Positions 39,807 through 49,488 of a stretch of DNA of 64,000 bases are shown here, piece after piece. Numbering within the stretch: the stretch's first letter is position 1; every line of letters starts with the position of its first letter. A program made the position numbers and the translations under genes. Location of the stretch: positions 2,976,001 to 3,040,000 of the forward strand of contig NZ_CP114599.1 in NCBI RefSeq assembly GCF_027286305.1, read 5' to 3'. The notes below the pieces were generated by a model. That model was given only the letters and a program-made list of their open reading frames with translations. It was not told where the DNA came from and ran no database searches. Source of the stretch: Phenylobacterium sp. NIBR 498073 (GTDB taxonomy: Bacteria > Pseudomonadota > Alphaproteobacteria > Caulobacterales > Caulobacteraceae).

Positions 39807-40271
39807 CTAAACCGGCAACGCCGTCGTGAACTTGATCTGCTCCATGGCGAAGGCCGAGCTCACGTCGTTCAGCGGCGCCGTCGCGATCAGGCGCTTGTAG
39901 AACCGGTCATAGGCGGCGATGTCCGACACCACGACCTTCAGCAGGTAATCGGTCTCCCCGGCCAGCCGGTAGATCTCCACCACCTCGGCCAGGGCCGAAG
40001 CGCCCTTGGCGAACTGGGCCAGCCAGTCCTCGTCGTGGCGGCTGGTCTTCAGCGAGACGAACACCACCAGCCCCAGGTCCAGCTTCTCGCGGTTCAGCAG
40101 CGCGACCTTGCGGTCGATCACGCCTTCGTCGGTCAGCCGCTTGACCCGCTTCCAGCACGGCGTCTGCGACAGCCCCACCCGCTCGGCCAGCTCGGCCACC
40201 GGGATCGTGGCGTCCGCCTGCAGCTCACGCAGGATTCGCCGATCCGTCGGATCCAGGAGAACGCCACCCAT
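39807..40271 (-). CDS. Lrp/AsnC family transcriptional regulator
   Basis: The 154-residue product has an N-terminal winged helix ('LDPTDRRILRELQADATIPVAELAERVGLSQTPCWKRVKRL') and a C-terminal RAM ligand-binding domain ('YRLAGETDYLLKVVVSDIAAYDRFYKRL'). I chose ATG 40271 because GGAGGT lies seven bases before it; the in-frame ATG at 40286 overlaps that site. It is divergent from the small DUF6356 gene and YeiH-like transporter, which it may control. Confidence 0.88.
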   Translation of the reverse strand: MGGVLLDPTDRRILRELQADATIPVAELAERVGLSQTPCWKRVKRLTDEGVIDRKVALLNREKLDLGLVVFVSLKTSRHDEDWLAQFAKGASALAEVVEIYRLAGETDYLLKVVVSDIAAYDRFYKRLIATAPLNDVSSAFAMEQIKFTTALPV

Positions 40272-40389
40272 AGTATTCACCTCCATAGAGGAACCACATT
40301 CTCCACATTGAACGAACCACGACAAAATCGACAATGCCTTTCTCGCCGCCGGCCCGCATCCTCGGGCTGGATAGCGTGGGAGAGTTTTG

Positions 40390-40626
40390 ATGTTGGACGC
40401 CTTCAATCGGCATCCGAGTTCGGTCGGCGAGAGCTATGGCCAGCACCTCGCCCAGGCCTCGGGCTTCGGCGTGACCATGATCACCGCCGGCGCCGCCTGC
40501 CTGGTGCACGCCGTCTTCCCGTTCTGGTTCGAGAAGACCGCCAGCCTCTGCGTGCAGCGCCTGCACGCCCGAATGTCCGCCCGCGGCCGTCCCGACGCCG
40601 CCGCCCACAAGGCCCTCCAGGCGTGA
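40390..40626 (+). CDS. DUF6356-like small protein
   Basis: The 78-residue product begins MLDAFNRHPSSVGESYGQHL and continues with one hydrophobic stretch ('GVTMITAGAACLVHAVFPFWF') and 'KTASLCVQRLHARM'. This pattern is typical of the DUF6356 family of small, probably membrane-associated alphaproteobacterial proteins of unknown role. GGGAGAG precedes the ATG. Its stop overlaps the GTG start of the transporter (GTGA at 40623-40626), so they are coupled and it may be an accessory to that transporter. Confidence 0.75.
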   Translation: MLDAFNRHPSSVGESYGQHLAQASGFGVTMITAGAACLVHAVFPFWFEKTASLCVQRLHARMSARGRPDAAAHKALQA

Positions 40627-41621
40627 GCCTGATCCCGCTCACGGCGGGAGAGACGCGCCATCCGCTGGTCGGCGGCCTGGCGCTCGGCCTGATCGCGCTC
40701 GCCGCCCTGATGCTCGGCCGCGCCAGCGGCTTTCCGGCCCCGATCATCGCCGCCGTCGCCGGCATGGGCCTGGGCCTCGCCGGCTGGTCGGCCGCGCTCG
40801 GCCCGGCGCTGTGCTGGTGGGCCAAGCCGGGCCTCAAGACCGGCGTCGCCCTGCTCGGCGCCCAGATCGCCTTCGCCGAACTCGCCGCGCTCGGCCTGCC
40901 GGTGGCGCTGGCCAGCGGCGGGGTGGTGATGGCCAGCCTCGGGGCCGGGACCGGCATCGGCCTGCTCGCCGGCCTGCCGCTGGTCGAGGCGCTGATCGCC
41001 GCCAGCGCCGTCTCGATCTGCGGCGCCTCGGCCGCCATGGCCGCCGCCAGCGCCCTGCCCGACAGCGACGCCAGCCGCCGCACCACCGCCCTGGTGGTGG
41101 TCGGCGTCAACCTGCTCTCGACCCTCGCCATGGTCGCCTATCCGCTGATCGCCCGGCATTTCGGGTTCAGCGAGCGCCAGACCGGCGTCTTCCTCGGCCT
41201 CTCGATCCACGACGTCGCCCAGGTGGTCGCCGCCGGCCAGTCGGTCTCGCCGGGCGTCGAGGCCTCGGCCGCCCTCTCCAAGCTCTCGCGCATCCTCTGG
41301 CTGGGCCCGGTGATCGTCGCCGTCGGCCTGTCGATGGGCATGCAGGCCCGCGCCCGCCGCTTCCCGCTGCCGCCGCTGTTCGTCTGGGCCTTCGCCGCCC
41401 TGATGGCCGCGCGCAGCTTCGGCCTGATCCCGGCCGCCCTGCTGCCGGCCCTGGCGCTCGCCTCGCAATTGCTGCTGCTCGGCGGCGTCGCGGCCATCAG
41501 CGCCCAGGTCGCCCCGCGCGACCTGCTGCGCATCGAACCGAAGCTCGCCTGGACCCTGGTCGCCGCCACCGGCGTCATCGCCCTGCTCGCCGCCGCGACC
41601 AGTCTGATGTTGGTGGGGTAG
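40623..41621 (+). CDS. YeiH/UPF0324 family putative sulfate exporter
   Basis: The 332-residue membrane protein has about ten hydrophobic segments with 'GLKTGVALLGAQIAFAELAALG', 'SAVSICGASAAMAAASAL' and 'LGLSIHDVAQVVAAGQSVSP', all hallmarks of the YeiH (UPF0324) family. Members are annotated as putative sulfate or sulfur-compound exporters. The start is a GTG overlapping the stop of the upstream small gene. In other bacteria yeiH is often controlled by a neighbouring LysR; here an Lrp gene is divergent from the pair. Confidence 0.85.
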   Translation: MSLIPLTAGETRHPLVGGLALGLIALAALMLGRASGFPAPIIAAVAGMGLGLAGWSAALGPALCWWAKPGLKTGVALLGAQIAFAELAALGLPVALASGGVVMASLGAGTGIGLLAGLPLVEALIAASAVSICGASAAMAAASALPDSDASRRTTALVVVGVNLLSTLAMVAYPLIARHFGFSERQTGVFLGLSIHDVAQVVAAGQSVSPGVEASAALSKLSRILWLGPVIVAVGLSMGMQARARRFPLPPLFVWAFAALMAARSFGLIPAALLPALALASQLLLLGGVAAISAQVAPRDLLRIEPKLAWTLVAATGVIALLAAATSLMLVG

Positions 41622-41637
41622 CCGCTCGCCGCCCACA

Positions 41638-41764
41638 GTGTCATCCCGGTTTGCGAAGCAAGACCGGGACCCATTCCCGCCGCATCGGCGGAGTCTGCGC
41701 GAACTTTGCAGGATCAGGTGTTCATGGGTCCCGGTCTTCGGCTGCGCCGAAACCGGGATGACAC
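41638..41764. repeat. Long palindromic element between convergent genes
   Basis: The outer arms 41638-41652 and 41750-41764 are perfect 15-base inverted repeats (core GTCATCCCGGTTT). The inner arms 41660-41674 and 41724-41738 are another perfect 15-base pair. As RNA it would form a cruciform or long hairpin. The right 28 bases recur inverted at 39639-39666. It separates the 3' ends of the YeiH-like gene and astB and could also end transcription. Confidence 0.8.
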
Positions 41765-41770
41765 CCGTAT

Positions 41771-43045
41771 TCAGCCGATCACCGCCTCCAGCGCCGCATG
41801 CGCTTCCCGCGCCTGGGCCCAGAGTTCCGGCTTCACCAGGTCGCCCGGCGCGATCTGCTCGGGCCAGTACGAGACCACCACCTTGGCCAGGCTGGTCCAG
41901 CGAGCCTCGTCCAGAATGAAGCGCGGGTCGATCCCGGCCAGGCCCGGCCCGTCGACCGGGACCCGCAGGCGCAGACAGGCCGGCCCGCCGCCGTTGCGCA
42001 TGCTCTCGCGCACGTCGACCACCACCGCCCGCTCGATCGGATTGTCGCCGGCCAGCACCGCCTCGACCGCCGCCCAGGCCACCGCGTTCTCCTGCGCGTC
42101 CGACGGCAGGATCAGCGCCATGCCGCCGCCAGGCAGGCTGACCAGCTGCGAGTTGAACAGATAGGACGACACCGCGTCCTCCAGGCTGACCCCAAAGGTC
42201 TCGACCACGTGCAGGTTCGGCAGCCGCGCGCGCAGCTCGCGGTACAGCCGCGCCGGATCGGCGAAGGCCTGCGGATGGGCCAGCAGCACGTTCTGGTTCG
42301 CCACCGCCACCACGTCGTTGTGGAACGCCCCGGCCTGCACCGCGGCCTCGTTCTGCAGCGCGTAGAAGGTCCGCTCGCCCGCCAACCCGCTCAGCCGCGC
42401 CACCGCCTGGCTGGCGCGCAGGCTCTGGCGCTCGGGAAACGCCCCGCCCCGGCTCGCCTCGCCATGCACGAAGACGTTGAGGCCCGGCGCGCCATGACTG
42501 GCCGCCAGCCGCATGTGGTTGGCCGCCCCCTCGTCGCCGAAGTGCCGCGCGCTGGCCCGCGGCCCATGCACCGCGAAGCGGTCCTCGCTCGCGAACACCC
42601 GCCTCAGCAGCGCGAAGGTCTCGGCCGCCTCGAAGCTCCGATGCAGCATCCCGGCCAGGTTGGCGGTGACCAGATGCGTGCGCCCGTCGCCGGTGTCGGG
42701 CGCGGCCAGCACGGTCGCGGCGTTGGCCCGCCACATGCTGGAGGCCGAGCACGCCGCGCGCAGCAGCGCCAGGTCCTGCTCGCCCGCCGCCGCCAGCACC
42801 TCGTCGTCGGCCCCGGAAAACCCGAACCCGCGCAGCGCGTCCGCCGCCGGCCGCAGCGGCGGCGGCAGGAAGCCCTGGGTCAGGCCCAGCTCCATCGCCG
42901 TCCGCATCTTCGCCAGCCCCTGCAGAGCCGCCGCGCGCGGATAGGAGACCTCGCCGAAATGGCTCTGGCTGGCGACATTGCCGACCGACAAGCCCGCATA
43001 GTTATGGGTCGGCCCCGGCAGGCCGTCGAAATTGACCTCGATCAC
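41771..43045 (-). CDS. astB: N-succinylarginine dihydrolase
   Basis: The 424-residue product starts '[25 protein letters not shown]', the hallmark of AstB, and has the catalytic Glu172 ('GDEGAANH'), His242 ('[12 protein letters not shown]') and Cys357 ('[11 protein letters not shown]'). It converts N2-succinylarginine to succinylornithine, releasing ammonia and carbon dioxide, the second step of arginine succinyltransferase catabolism. The start is GTG overlapping the astD stop (GTGA). The length fits the family. It is last in the operon astA-astD-astB. Confidence 0.96.
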   Translation of the reverse strand: MIEVNFDGLPGPTHNYAGLSVGNVASQSHFGEVSYPRAAALQGLAKMRTAMELGLTQGFLPPPLRPAADALRGFGFSGADDEVLAAAGEQDLALLRAACSASSMWRANAATVLAAPDTGDGRTHLVTANLAGMLHRSFEAAETFALLRRVFASEDRFAVHGPRASARHFGDEGAANHMRLAASHGAPGLNVFVHGEASRGGAFPERQSLRASQAVARLSGLAGERTFYALQNEAAVQAGAFHNDVVAVANQNVLLAHPQAFADPARLYRELRARLPNLHVVETFGVSLEDAVSSYLFNSQLVSLPGGGMALILPSDAQENAVAWAAVEAVLAGDNPIERAVVVDVRESMRNGGGPACLRLRVPVDGPGLAGIDPRFILDEARWTSLAKVVVSYWPEQIAPGDLVKPELWAQAREAHAALEAVIG

Positions 43046-44451
43046 GGGGCCAGCCCCGCGCCGATGCGGAACTCGGGGCTCACCGCCTCCATGCTCGCCA
43101 CCGGATAGGCGCAGTAGTCGGCCGCGTAATAGGCGCTGGGCCGATGGTTGCCCGACAGCCCTGGTCCGCCGAACGGCGCGGTGGCCGCCGCCCCCGTGGT
43201 CGGCCGGTTCCAGTTGACGATCCCGGCCCGCGCCCGGCTCCAGAAGTCGCGATAGCGCGCCGCATCGTCGCTCAGCAGCCCGGCCGCCAGGCCGAAGCGC
43301 GTGGCGTTGGCGGCGCCGATCGCCTCGTCCCAGTCCTTGGCGCGGATCAACTGCAGCAGCGGCCCGAAGTTTTCGGCGTCCGGAGCCGCCACCCCGGTCA
43401 CGTCGATCAGGCCTGGCGTCAGGAACGGCTTGCCGGCCTCGAGCCGGCGCATCTGGCGGATCGTGCTCCCGCCCAGCCGCGCCTGCGCGTCCAGCAGCCC
43501 CTGCGCGCTCGCCAGGTCGATCACCGGTCCCATGAAGGGTTGCGGCTCATCGAACGGCGCGCCGACCACGATGCGGTCGATCAGGGCGGCCAGCGCCTCG
43601 ACCACCCCCTCGCCGGCCGCGCCCTGCGGCACGATCAGCCGGCGCGCGCAGGAACAGCGCTGCCCCGCCGAGACATAGGCCGACTGCACGATCAGGTGCG
43701 CGGCGCTCTCGACATCGGCCACGTCCCAGACCACCAGCGGATTGTTGCCGCCCAGCTCCAGCGCGACGATCTTCTGCGGCTGGTCGGCCAGGGCCAGGTG
43801 GATCGCCCGCCCGGCCGCGACGCCGCCGGTGAACAGCACCCCGTCGATCCCGTCGTGCACGACCAGCGCCTTGGCGATCTCCGCCCCGCCGACCACCACC
43901 TGCAGCACCTCGTCCGGCACGCCGGCCTCGCGCCACAGCTGGGCCAGCAACAGGCCGCTGGCCGGGGTCTTCTCGCTCGGCTTGAACACCACCGCATTGC
44001 CCGCGATCAGCGCCGGGGCGATGTGGCCGTTGGGCAGGTGCATGGGAAAGTTGAACGGCCCGATCACCGCCAGCACGCCATGCGGCCGATGCGCCAGCCG
44101 CGCCTGACCGCCGGGAACGTCGCTGCTCCGTTCGCCGGCCCGCTCGGCCTGCGCCTTGATCGAAACCTCGACCTTGCCGGCGACGGTGTCGGCCTCGGTC
44201 AGGGTCTCCCAGTACGGCTTGCCGGTCTCGCGGCTCAGCAGGCGGGCTATCTCCTCGCGCCGCGCCTTGGCCAGGGCGGCGAAGGCCCGCGCCACCGCAT
44301 GGCGCTCCTGCAGCGGCCGGCTCGACCAGGCTTCGAAGCCCGCCCGCGCCCGCGCCAGCACGCCGTCCAGCGCCCCCGGCTCGGCGGCAGGGCCGCGCCA
44401 GACGATCTCGGCGGTGCAGGGATCGGTGGAGACGATCTCAGAATTCGACAT
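43042..44451 (-). CDS. astD: N-succinylglutamate 5-semialdehyde dehydrogenase
   Basis: The 469-residue aldehyde dehydrogenase has '[30 protein letters not shown]', Glu232 in LELGGNN and catalytic Cys266 in '[10 protein letters not shown]'. '[16 protein letters not shown]' is specific to AstD. It oxidises succinylglutamate semialdehyde to succinylglutamate with NAD+. Its start overlaps the astA stop by 14 bases and its stop overlaps astB. Activity depends on AstC (aminotransferase) and AstE, whose genes are not in this window. Confidence 0.95.
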   Translation of the reverse strand: MSNSEIVSTDPCTAEIVWRGPAAEPGALDGVLARARAGFEAWSSRPLQERHAVARAFAALAKARREEIARLLSRETGKPYWETLTEADTVAGKVEVSIKAQAERAGERSSDVPGGQARLAHRPHGVLAVIGPFNFPMHLPNGHIAPALIAGNAVVFKPSEKTPASGLLLAQLWREAGVPDEVLQVVVGGAEIAKALVVHDGIDGVLFTGGVAAGRAIHLALADQPQKIVALELGGNNPLVVWDVADVESAAHLIVQSAYVSAGQRCSCARRLIVPQGAAGEGVVEALAALIDRIVVGAPFDEPQPFMGPVIDLASAQGLLDAQARLGGSTIRQMRRLEAGKPFLTPGLIDVTGVAAPDAENFGPLLQLIRAKDWDEAIGAANATRFGLAAGLLSDDAARYRDFWSRARAGIVNWNRPTTGAAATAPFGGPGLSGNHRPSAYYAADYCAYPVASMEAVSPEFRIGAGLAP

Positions 44452-45463
44452 GACGGATGAGGTCTCCTGCTTGCACGTTCAGAACGGCCGCCAGCTCGGG
44501 ACTGATCCGCAGCCCCGCCTCGCTCACCAGAACCCGCCCGCGCGAGGCCCGGAAGCCCTCGACCGCCCCGGCGCAGGCCAGCACCTCGCCCCCGTCCTCG
44601 CAGGGCCCGATCTCGTGAACCGTCCCCACCCGGCTGTCGCGCACCGCCTTCAGGCTGTCGATGTCGGCGACCATGGTCGGGCCGGCGTCGAAGATGTCGA
44701 TGCAGCCTTCAAACTTGAAACCTTCCTCGGTCAGCAGCGCATGCGCCCGCGCGCCGTCCGGGTGGAACTGGCCCACCGACAGCGCCGCGTCGGTCGGCAG
44801 CAGGTTCAGATACAGCGGATACTTCGGCCCCAGGTCAGCGATGACCTGTTTGCCGGGACCGACACTGATGCGGTCGGCCTCCTTGAACTCCAGGCCGTAG
44901 AATTTGCGGCCCACCGCTTCCCAGAACGGCGAGCGGCCGTCAGCGTCCTGGTAGCCGCGCAGCTCGGAAACCACCCGGTCGCCGAACCAGTCGCGATGCT
45001 CGGCCATGAACAGGTAGCGCGAGCGCGCCATCAGCCGCCCGCCGGCCAGTCCGCGCAAGCCGGGCCGCACGAACAGCCCGCCGACCTCGGCCGACCCGTC
45101 ATAGTCGTTCACCGGGGTCAGGATGGTGTTCTCCACCACCTTGCCCAGAGCCTGCGAGGTCTGGCGCAGCCGCCCGATGCGATAGGAGTAGAACGGCCAA
45201 TCCCCGCCCACGCTCGGGAAAATGCAGCCCGTGCCCACCACCTCGCCGCCGGCCTCCCCACCTGCTTCCATGACCAACAGGATCTGGCTGCCGGCCTTGC
45301 GGCTTCCGGCCAGCGCGTCGGCGCTGGCGTTGAGCAGGCCCAGCAGGCGCTCGCGGCAGGGCGGCAGATTGGTCATGCCGAGCCCGGCGCTCAGCGCCAG
45401 GGCATGCAGGGATTCAAGGTCGGTCAGGGCGGCCGGGCGGATCACGACGCCGGTGTTGATCAT
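44438..45463 (-). CDS. astA: Arginine N-succinyltransferase
   Basis: The 341-residue product matches AstA, which transfers succinyl from succinyl-CoA to the alpha-amino group of arginine. Typical stretches are 'FYSYRIGRLRQTSQALGKVVENTILTPVNDYDG', 'GGLFVRPGLRGLAGGRLMARSRYLFMAEHRDWFG' and 'YPLYLNLLPTDAALSVGQFHPDGARA'. I chose ATG 45463 because GGAGGA lies six bases upstream. It is the first gene of the operon and is divergent, 60 bases away, from an Lrp regulator that probably activates it. Confidence 0.95.
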   Translation of the reverse strand: MINTGVVIRPAALTDLESLHALALSAGLGMTNLPPCRERLLGLLNASADALAGSRKAGSQILLVMEAGGEAGGEVVGTGCIFPSVGGDWPFYSYRIGRLRQTSQALGKVVENTILTPVNDYDGSAEVGGLFVRPGLRGLAGGRLMARSRYLFMAEHRDWFGDRVVSELRGYQDADGRSPFWEAVGRKFYGLEFKEADRISVGPGKQVIADLGPKYPLYLNLLPTDAALSVGQFHPDGARAHALLTEEGFKFEGCIDIFDAGPTMVADIDSLKAVRDSRVGTVHEIGPCEDGGEVLACAGAVEGFRASRGRVLVSEAGLRISPELAAVLNVQAGDLIRHVEF

Positions 45464-45523
45464 GGCATCCTCCGCAGAAATCATCGAAGCCTTAGAGTCT
45501 TATTGTGCTAGGGCTTGGTCAAA

Positions 45524-46063
45524 ATGGGCGGCGGAAGACCAGGTCTTGCTCCGCAGATACTGCGGCGGGAACAGGCCTTGGACGGATATCCTTCGCTCGA
45601 CCGGATCGACCTCAAGATCCTGGCGAATCTGCAGGCCGACGGCCGCATCACCAACCAGGCCCTGGCCGACAAGGTCGCCCTCTCGCCCAGCGCCTGCCTG
45701 GCCCGCGTGCGCCGCCTGGAGGCCGAGCGCCTGATCCTCGGCTACCACGCCCGCCTGGACATCGAGCGCATCCGCCCGACCGTCACCATCTATGGCGAGG
45801 TCACGCTCAAGAGCCATCGCCCCGCCGACCTGCTGCACTTCGAGGCCGTGCTCTCCGAAATCCCCGAGGTGGTCGAGGCCGCCCAGGTCTCTGGCCCCTT
45901 CGACTACCTGATCAAGGTCGTCTGCCCCGACGTCCGCGCCTGGGGCGAACTGGCCGACCGCCTGCTGCAGGAAGGCCTCGGCGTCGACAAGATCGCCTCC
46001 CACATCCTGATGAAGGACGCCAAGCCCTTCACCGGCGCCCCGGTGACGGCGGGCCAGCGCTAG
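45524..46063 (+). CDS. Lrp/AsnC family regulator, likely of the ast operon
   Basis: The 179-residue product has the winged helix 'LDRIDLKILANLQADGRITNQALADKVALSPSACLARVRRLEAER' and an RAM domain with 'VSGPFDYLIKVVCPDVRAWGELADRLL'. Start alternatives are ATG 45524, TTG 45515 and TTG 45578; I took the ATG, and residues before 'YPSLDRIDL' may not be real. Its divergent position next to astA suggests it senses arginine or a related amino acid. Confidence 0.82.
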   Translation: MGGGRPGLAPQILRREQALDGYPSLDRIDLKILANLQADGRITNQALADKVALSPSACLARVRRLEAERLILGYHARLDIERIRPTVTIYGEVTLKSHRPADLLHFEAVLSEIPEVVEAAQVSGPFDYLIKVVCPDVRAWGELADRLLQEGLGVDKIASHILMKDAKPFTGAPVTAGQR

Positions 46064-46151
46064 CGCTTCCACCGTCAGGGCCGCGGATATTCGGCTGACC
46101 GCGTCGACTAGACGTGGTCGGGATGGCCGCCATGCCTATAGTCTTCCCACC

Positions 46152-47456
46152 ATGCACCTCGACACCCACGACCTGCCGCTTTCGACCACCTCCGCCGAGG
46201 CCGCCGAGCACTATCGCGAGGGCGTGCGCCTGATCCTCGCCGCCTGGCCCGGCGCCGAGGCCGCGTTCGACGCGGCGATCGCCGCCGATCCGGACTTCGC
46301 CCTGGCCCGCGCCGGCCGCGCCCGCGCCTATGCGCTGAACGCCCAGCCGCAGCAGATGCGCGAGCAGGTCGCCGCCGCCCGCACGCTGGTCGCCAAATCG
46401 GGAACCGAGCGGGAAAGGAGCCACGTCGAGGTCCTGGAGCTCGCCTTCACCGGCCGCTCGGCCGAGGCCTTGACCGCCGCCCTCGCCCACGCCGACCGCT
46501 GGCCCCGCGACGTGCTGGTGCTGTCGATGCCGCTCGGCGCGTTCGGCCTGTTCGCGTTCTCAGGCATGGCCGACCACGACCAGGCCCGCGTCGATCTCTG
46601 CGCCCGCCACGCCGCGAGTTTCGCCGACGACGACTGGTGGTTCCTGACCAGCCACGGCTGGGCCCTGGTCGAGAACGGCGAGGTCGCCCGCGGCCGCGAC
46701 ATGATCGAACGGGCCCTGGCGCTGCGCACCGCCAACGCCAACGCCGTCCACGCCCTGGCCCACGCCATGTTCGAGGGCGGCGACGGCGAGGCCGCCCAAG
46801 CCCTGATCGCCGGCTGGCTGCCGTCCTACGACCGCGCCGGCGTCCTGCACGGCCACCTCGCCTGGCACGCCGCCCTGGTCGCGCTCGAACAGGGCGACGC
46901 CGCCGCCGCGCTGCGGATCTACGAGGACCAGGTCCGCCCCGGCGTCTCGCGGGGCCTGCCGATCAACGTCGTCAGCGACGCCGCCTCGTTCCTCTGGCGG
47001 CTTGACCTCTACGGCCACGGCGCGCCACAGGCCGGCTGGGAGCAGGTCGCCGGCTATGCGCGCCAGGCCTTCCCCAAGCCCGGCCACGCCTTCGTCGACG
47101 CCCACCTGGCGCTGATCGAGGCCGCCACCGCCGGCCGCGAGGCCCTGGGCCGGCGCATCGCGACGCTGGAGGCCGACCCGCGCGGGGTCGCCCTCGCCGA
47201 GGTGGTCCCCGCCATTGGTCGCGCCGCCCAGGCCTTCGCCGACGCCGACTACGCCGCCTGCGTCCGAACCCTGGAGCCGGTCGCCGGCGCCGTGGTGCGG
47301 ATCGGCGGCAGCGGCGCCCAGCGCCAGGTGATCGAGGACACCCTGCTGGTGGCGCTGATGCGCGCCGGCGCGGCGGACAAGGCCCAGGCCCTGCTCGAGC
47401 GCCGGCTGCACCGCCGCCCCTCGTCGCGCGACGCCGCCTGGCTGGCGGGCCTCTAG
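46152..47456 (+). CDS. Tetratricopeptide repeat protein (TTC38-like)
   Basis: The 434-residue product is almost wholly helical with repeats spaced about 34 residues, such as 'GAEAAFDAAIAADPDFALARAGRARAYALN', 'GEVARGRDMIERALALRTANANAVHALAHAMFEGGDGEAAQALI' and 'GVLHGHLAWHAALVALEQGDAAAALRIYED'. The 'HGHLAWHAAL' centre resembles TTC38-type proteins. No enzyme motif is visible; a scaffold role is likely. It lies downstream of the Lrp gene and ends at a palindromic repeat. Confidence 0.8.
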   Translation: MHLDTHDLPLSTTSAEAAEHYREGVRLILAAWPGAEAAFDAAIAADPDFALARAGRARAYALNAQPQQMREQVAAARTLVAKSGTERERSHVEVLELAFTGRSAEALTAALAHADRWPRDVLVLSMPLGAFGLFAFSGMADHDQARVDLCARHAASFADDDWWFLTSHGWALVENGEVARGRDMIERALALRTANANAVHALAHAMFEGGDGEAAQALIAGWLPSYDRAGVLHGHLAWHAALVALEQGDAAAALRIYEDQVRPGVSRGLPINVVSDAASFLWRLDLYGHGAPQAGWEQVAGYARQAFPKPGHAFVDAHLALIEAATAGREALGRRIATLEADPRGVALAEVVPAIGRAAQAFADADYAACVRTLEPVAGAVVRIGGSGAQRQVIEDTLLVALMRAGAADKAQALLERRLHRRPSSRDAAWLAGL

Positions 47457-47555
47457 CGCATTTTCCGCCGAGGCGGCCGCCGGTTCGGCGAAGAAAATGC
47501 TATAAATTCAAAGAGTCACGAGCAATTTCCGATCTAATCAGATCGGAAATTGCTC
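47457..47555. repeat. Bipartite palindromic repeat, copy A
   Basis: The first hairpin is GCATTTTC (47458-47465) with GAAAATGC (47493-47500) and internal CGCCGA/TCGGCG pairing. The second is a perfect 16-bp stem, 47520-47535 with 47540-47555, around AATC. The first hairpin is nearly identical to 53372-53416; the second has a different sequence but the same GAGCA/TGCTC ends. The element lies between convergent genes and ends at the stop codon of the GNAT gene. Confidence 0.8.
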
Positions 47556-48316
47556 TAGGCCTCGGCCGTCAGCAGCCAGACCGGAAGGTCCGCGACCACC
47601 TCGAAGCCGAGACTCTCGTAGAGCGGCCGACCGGCCTCGGTGGCCCCCAGGTGGAACCGCGTCATGCCGCGCCGCCGATAGTCGTCGATCACATGGCTCA
47701 GCAGGGCGCGGCCCGCGCCCTTGCGTTGATGCTCCGGCGGCGTGGCCATCAGCGAGATCGCGCCCGTGTCGCCCGTCGGCGTCACCGAGACCGTGCACAT
47801 CGGACCGTCGTCGCCCCAGGCGATATATGTCTCCACGCCCGCAGTCGGCGTCATGCAGACGTCGATGCACCTGGCGATGACGTCGCGCGGCGTGTCGAAG
47901 GCCGAGGCGATCAGGTCGCCGGCGACCTGGGCCAGCTCAGGTCCCAGCGCGGGGACGACCTTCATCGGGCGGCCGGGCTCAACCGGCGTGCCTGCACGCA
48001 GCACCATCAGCGGCGCTGCGCCGACGGGGGCGAACCCCAGGCGCGTCGCGACCGGGGCCAGCGTGTCCGCCGCGCGCGGGCTCATCGTCGCCACCAACGG
48101 CCGGCCGCGCGCCTTCGCCAGCGCCGCCGCCCGGACCAGAAAGCCCTCGCCCTGCGGATCGGCGCCCAGGATCAGCCGGTTGAAGTCGGCGGCCGGCTCG
48201 TCGGTCAGGCCCAGCACGCAGCGGCGGGTGACGTGCAGTTCGACGCCGGGCGCCGGGATCATCTGCGAGACCAGCGTGCGTATGCACAGCTCGATCAGCT
48301 CTTCGGTCTCGTCCAT
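47555..48316 (-). CDS. GNAT family N-acetyltransferase
   Basis: The 253-residue product has a variable N-terminal half and a C-terminal GNAT domain ('GAISLMATPPEHQRKGAGRALLSHVIDDYRRRGMTRFHLGATEAGRPLYESLGFEVV'), with the acyl-CoA loop QRKGAG. I chose ATG 48316 (MDETEELIEL) with GAGGGGGAG close upstream. The substrate is unknown. Its stop codon lies in the right arm of the repeat hairpin. Confidence 0.85.
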   Translation of the reverse strand: MDETEELIELCIRTLVSQMIPAPGVELHVTRRCVLGLTDEPAADFNRLILGADPQGEGFLVRAAALAKARGRPLVATMSPRAADTLAPVATRLGFAPVGAAPLMVLRAGTPVEPGRPMKVVPALGPELAQVAGDLIASAFDTPRDVIARCIDVCMTPTAGVETYIAWGDDGPMCTVSVTPTGDTGAISLMATPPEHQRKGAGRALLSHVIDDYRRRGMTRFHLGATEAGRPLYESLGFEVVADLPVWLLTAEA

Positions 48317-48339
48317 GGCTCCCCCTCGCTGCAACGCCC

Positions 48340-48684
48340 CTACTGGCGCAGGATCTTCTCCATCGCCTTCCCCTTGGCCAGTTCGTCGACCAGTTTGTCC
48401 AGATAGCGGATCTCGCGCATGGTCGGCTCCTGGATGTCCTCGACCCGCACGCCGCAGACGACGCCCTTGATCAGCGCCCGCGCCGGGTTCATCGCCGGGG
48501 CCTGGGCGAAGAAGTCTTCGAAACTGGCCGCCATCTTCTGATCGAGCTCGCCGGGCTCATAGCCGGTCAGCCAGCTGATGATCTCATCGACCTGCGCCTT
48601 GGTGCGCCCCTTGCGTTCGGCCTTGGCGACATAGTGCGGATAGACGCTCGCCACGCTCGTCGAATAGATCCGATGCTCGGTCAT
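48340..48684 (-). CDS. DUF2200 family protein
   Basis: The 114-residue product begins [20 protein letters not shown] and contains '[18 protein letters not shown]', '[46 protein letters not shown]', matching DUF2200. The family is small, cytoplasmic and of unknown function. The start has only a weak ribosome binding site. It is 23 bases from the next gene on the same strand. Confidence 0.85.
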   Translation of the reverse strand: MTEHRIYSTSVASVYPHYVAKAERKGRTKAQVDEIISWLTGYEPGELDQKMAASFEDFFAQAPAMNPARALIKGVVCGVRVEDIQEPTMREIRYLDKLVDELAKGKAMEKILRQ

Positions 48685-48695
48685 GGGCCAGGAGC

Positions 48696-49346
48696 CTATC
48701 GGCCCGACGCGGCCGTGAACACCGCCAACTGAGCCTCGAACGCGCGCTGATAGGCCGGCCGCGCCTCGCCTCGGGCGATGTAGGCGCAGATGTTCGGATG
48801 CGCCTCCAGCAGGCCCGATCCCGCCAGCCGGCGCAGCACCGTCACCATCATCAGATCGCCGGCGCTGAACGCGCCGTCCAGCCATTCGGCCTCGCCCAGC
48901 CGACGCGACAGCTCGCCCAGCCGCTGGCGGACCCGCGCGTCGAGCATCGGCAGCCGCGCCTCGAACCAGGGCTCGTCGCGCTCCACAATCGTCGCCATCG
49001 AACGCTCGACGATCGGCGGCTCCACGGTGCTCAGCGCGGCGAACATCCAGGCGGTCGCCCGGGCCCGGGCGACCGGGTCCGTCGGCAACAACCCCGCGGA
49101 TCGCTCGGCGATGTGCAGTACGATGGCCCCAGACTCAAACAGAACCAGCCCGCCTTCCTCGTAGGTCGGGATCTGTCCGAACGGATGCAGCGCCACGTGC
49201 GCCGGCGCCTTCATCGCTGCGAACGACGCCAGCCGAACCTCATAGGGCTGGCCGACTTCCTCCAGCGCCCAGCGGACTCGCATGTCGCGCGCCAGGCCGC
49301 GGCCGCGGTCGGGGGAATTTTCGAACGCGGTGATGGTCACGGTCAT
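48696..49346 (-). CDS. Glutathione S-transferase
   Basis: The 216-residue product has the N-terminal thioredoxin-like domain ('[33 protein letters not shown]', '[28 protein letters not shown]' with the glutathione-binding cis-Pro and Glu-Ser pair) and an alpha-helical C-terminal domain with '[15 protein letters not shown]'. GGAGGA precedes the ATG at 49346. It probably conjugates or reduces electrophiles with glutathione. It is divergent from the glutathione-dependent GFA gene, which suits a common stress role. Confidence 0.9.
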   Translation of the reverse strand: MTVTITAFENSPDRGRGLARDMRVRWALEEVGQPYEVRLASFAAMKAPAHVALHPFGQIPTYEEGGLVLFESGAIVLHIAERSAGLLPTDPVARARATAWMFAALSTVEPPIVERSMATIVERDEPWFEARLPMLDARVRQRLGELSRRLGEAEWLDGAFSAGDLMMVTVLRRLAGSGLLEAHPNICAYIARGEARPAYQRAFEAQLAVFTAASGR

Positions 49347-49488
49347 GTCGTCCTCCTCTCCCAAGGACGAACCACCAGCCGGCCTTGCGACGCCCGCCCT
49401 GATTTTTCTCTGGCGGCCGACCGGCCGTTGCAGGGCGCCCGGCCGCGCGTCACTGTGAGCTGTCCAGCTTAGTCGGAGAAGCGCGCCC

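Noticed and set aside
40434..42752. A 772-codon minus-strand frame spanning the YeiH-like gene and part of astB
   Set aside because: Its translation is glycine/arginine-rich with no domain, while the opposite frames encode well-supported proteins.
47520..47555. Simple terminator for the TPR gene
   Set aside because: The 16-bp hairpin belongs to a repeated bipartite element found again at 53371, so a terminator role is not its best explanation, though it may act as one.
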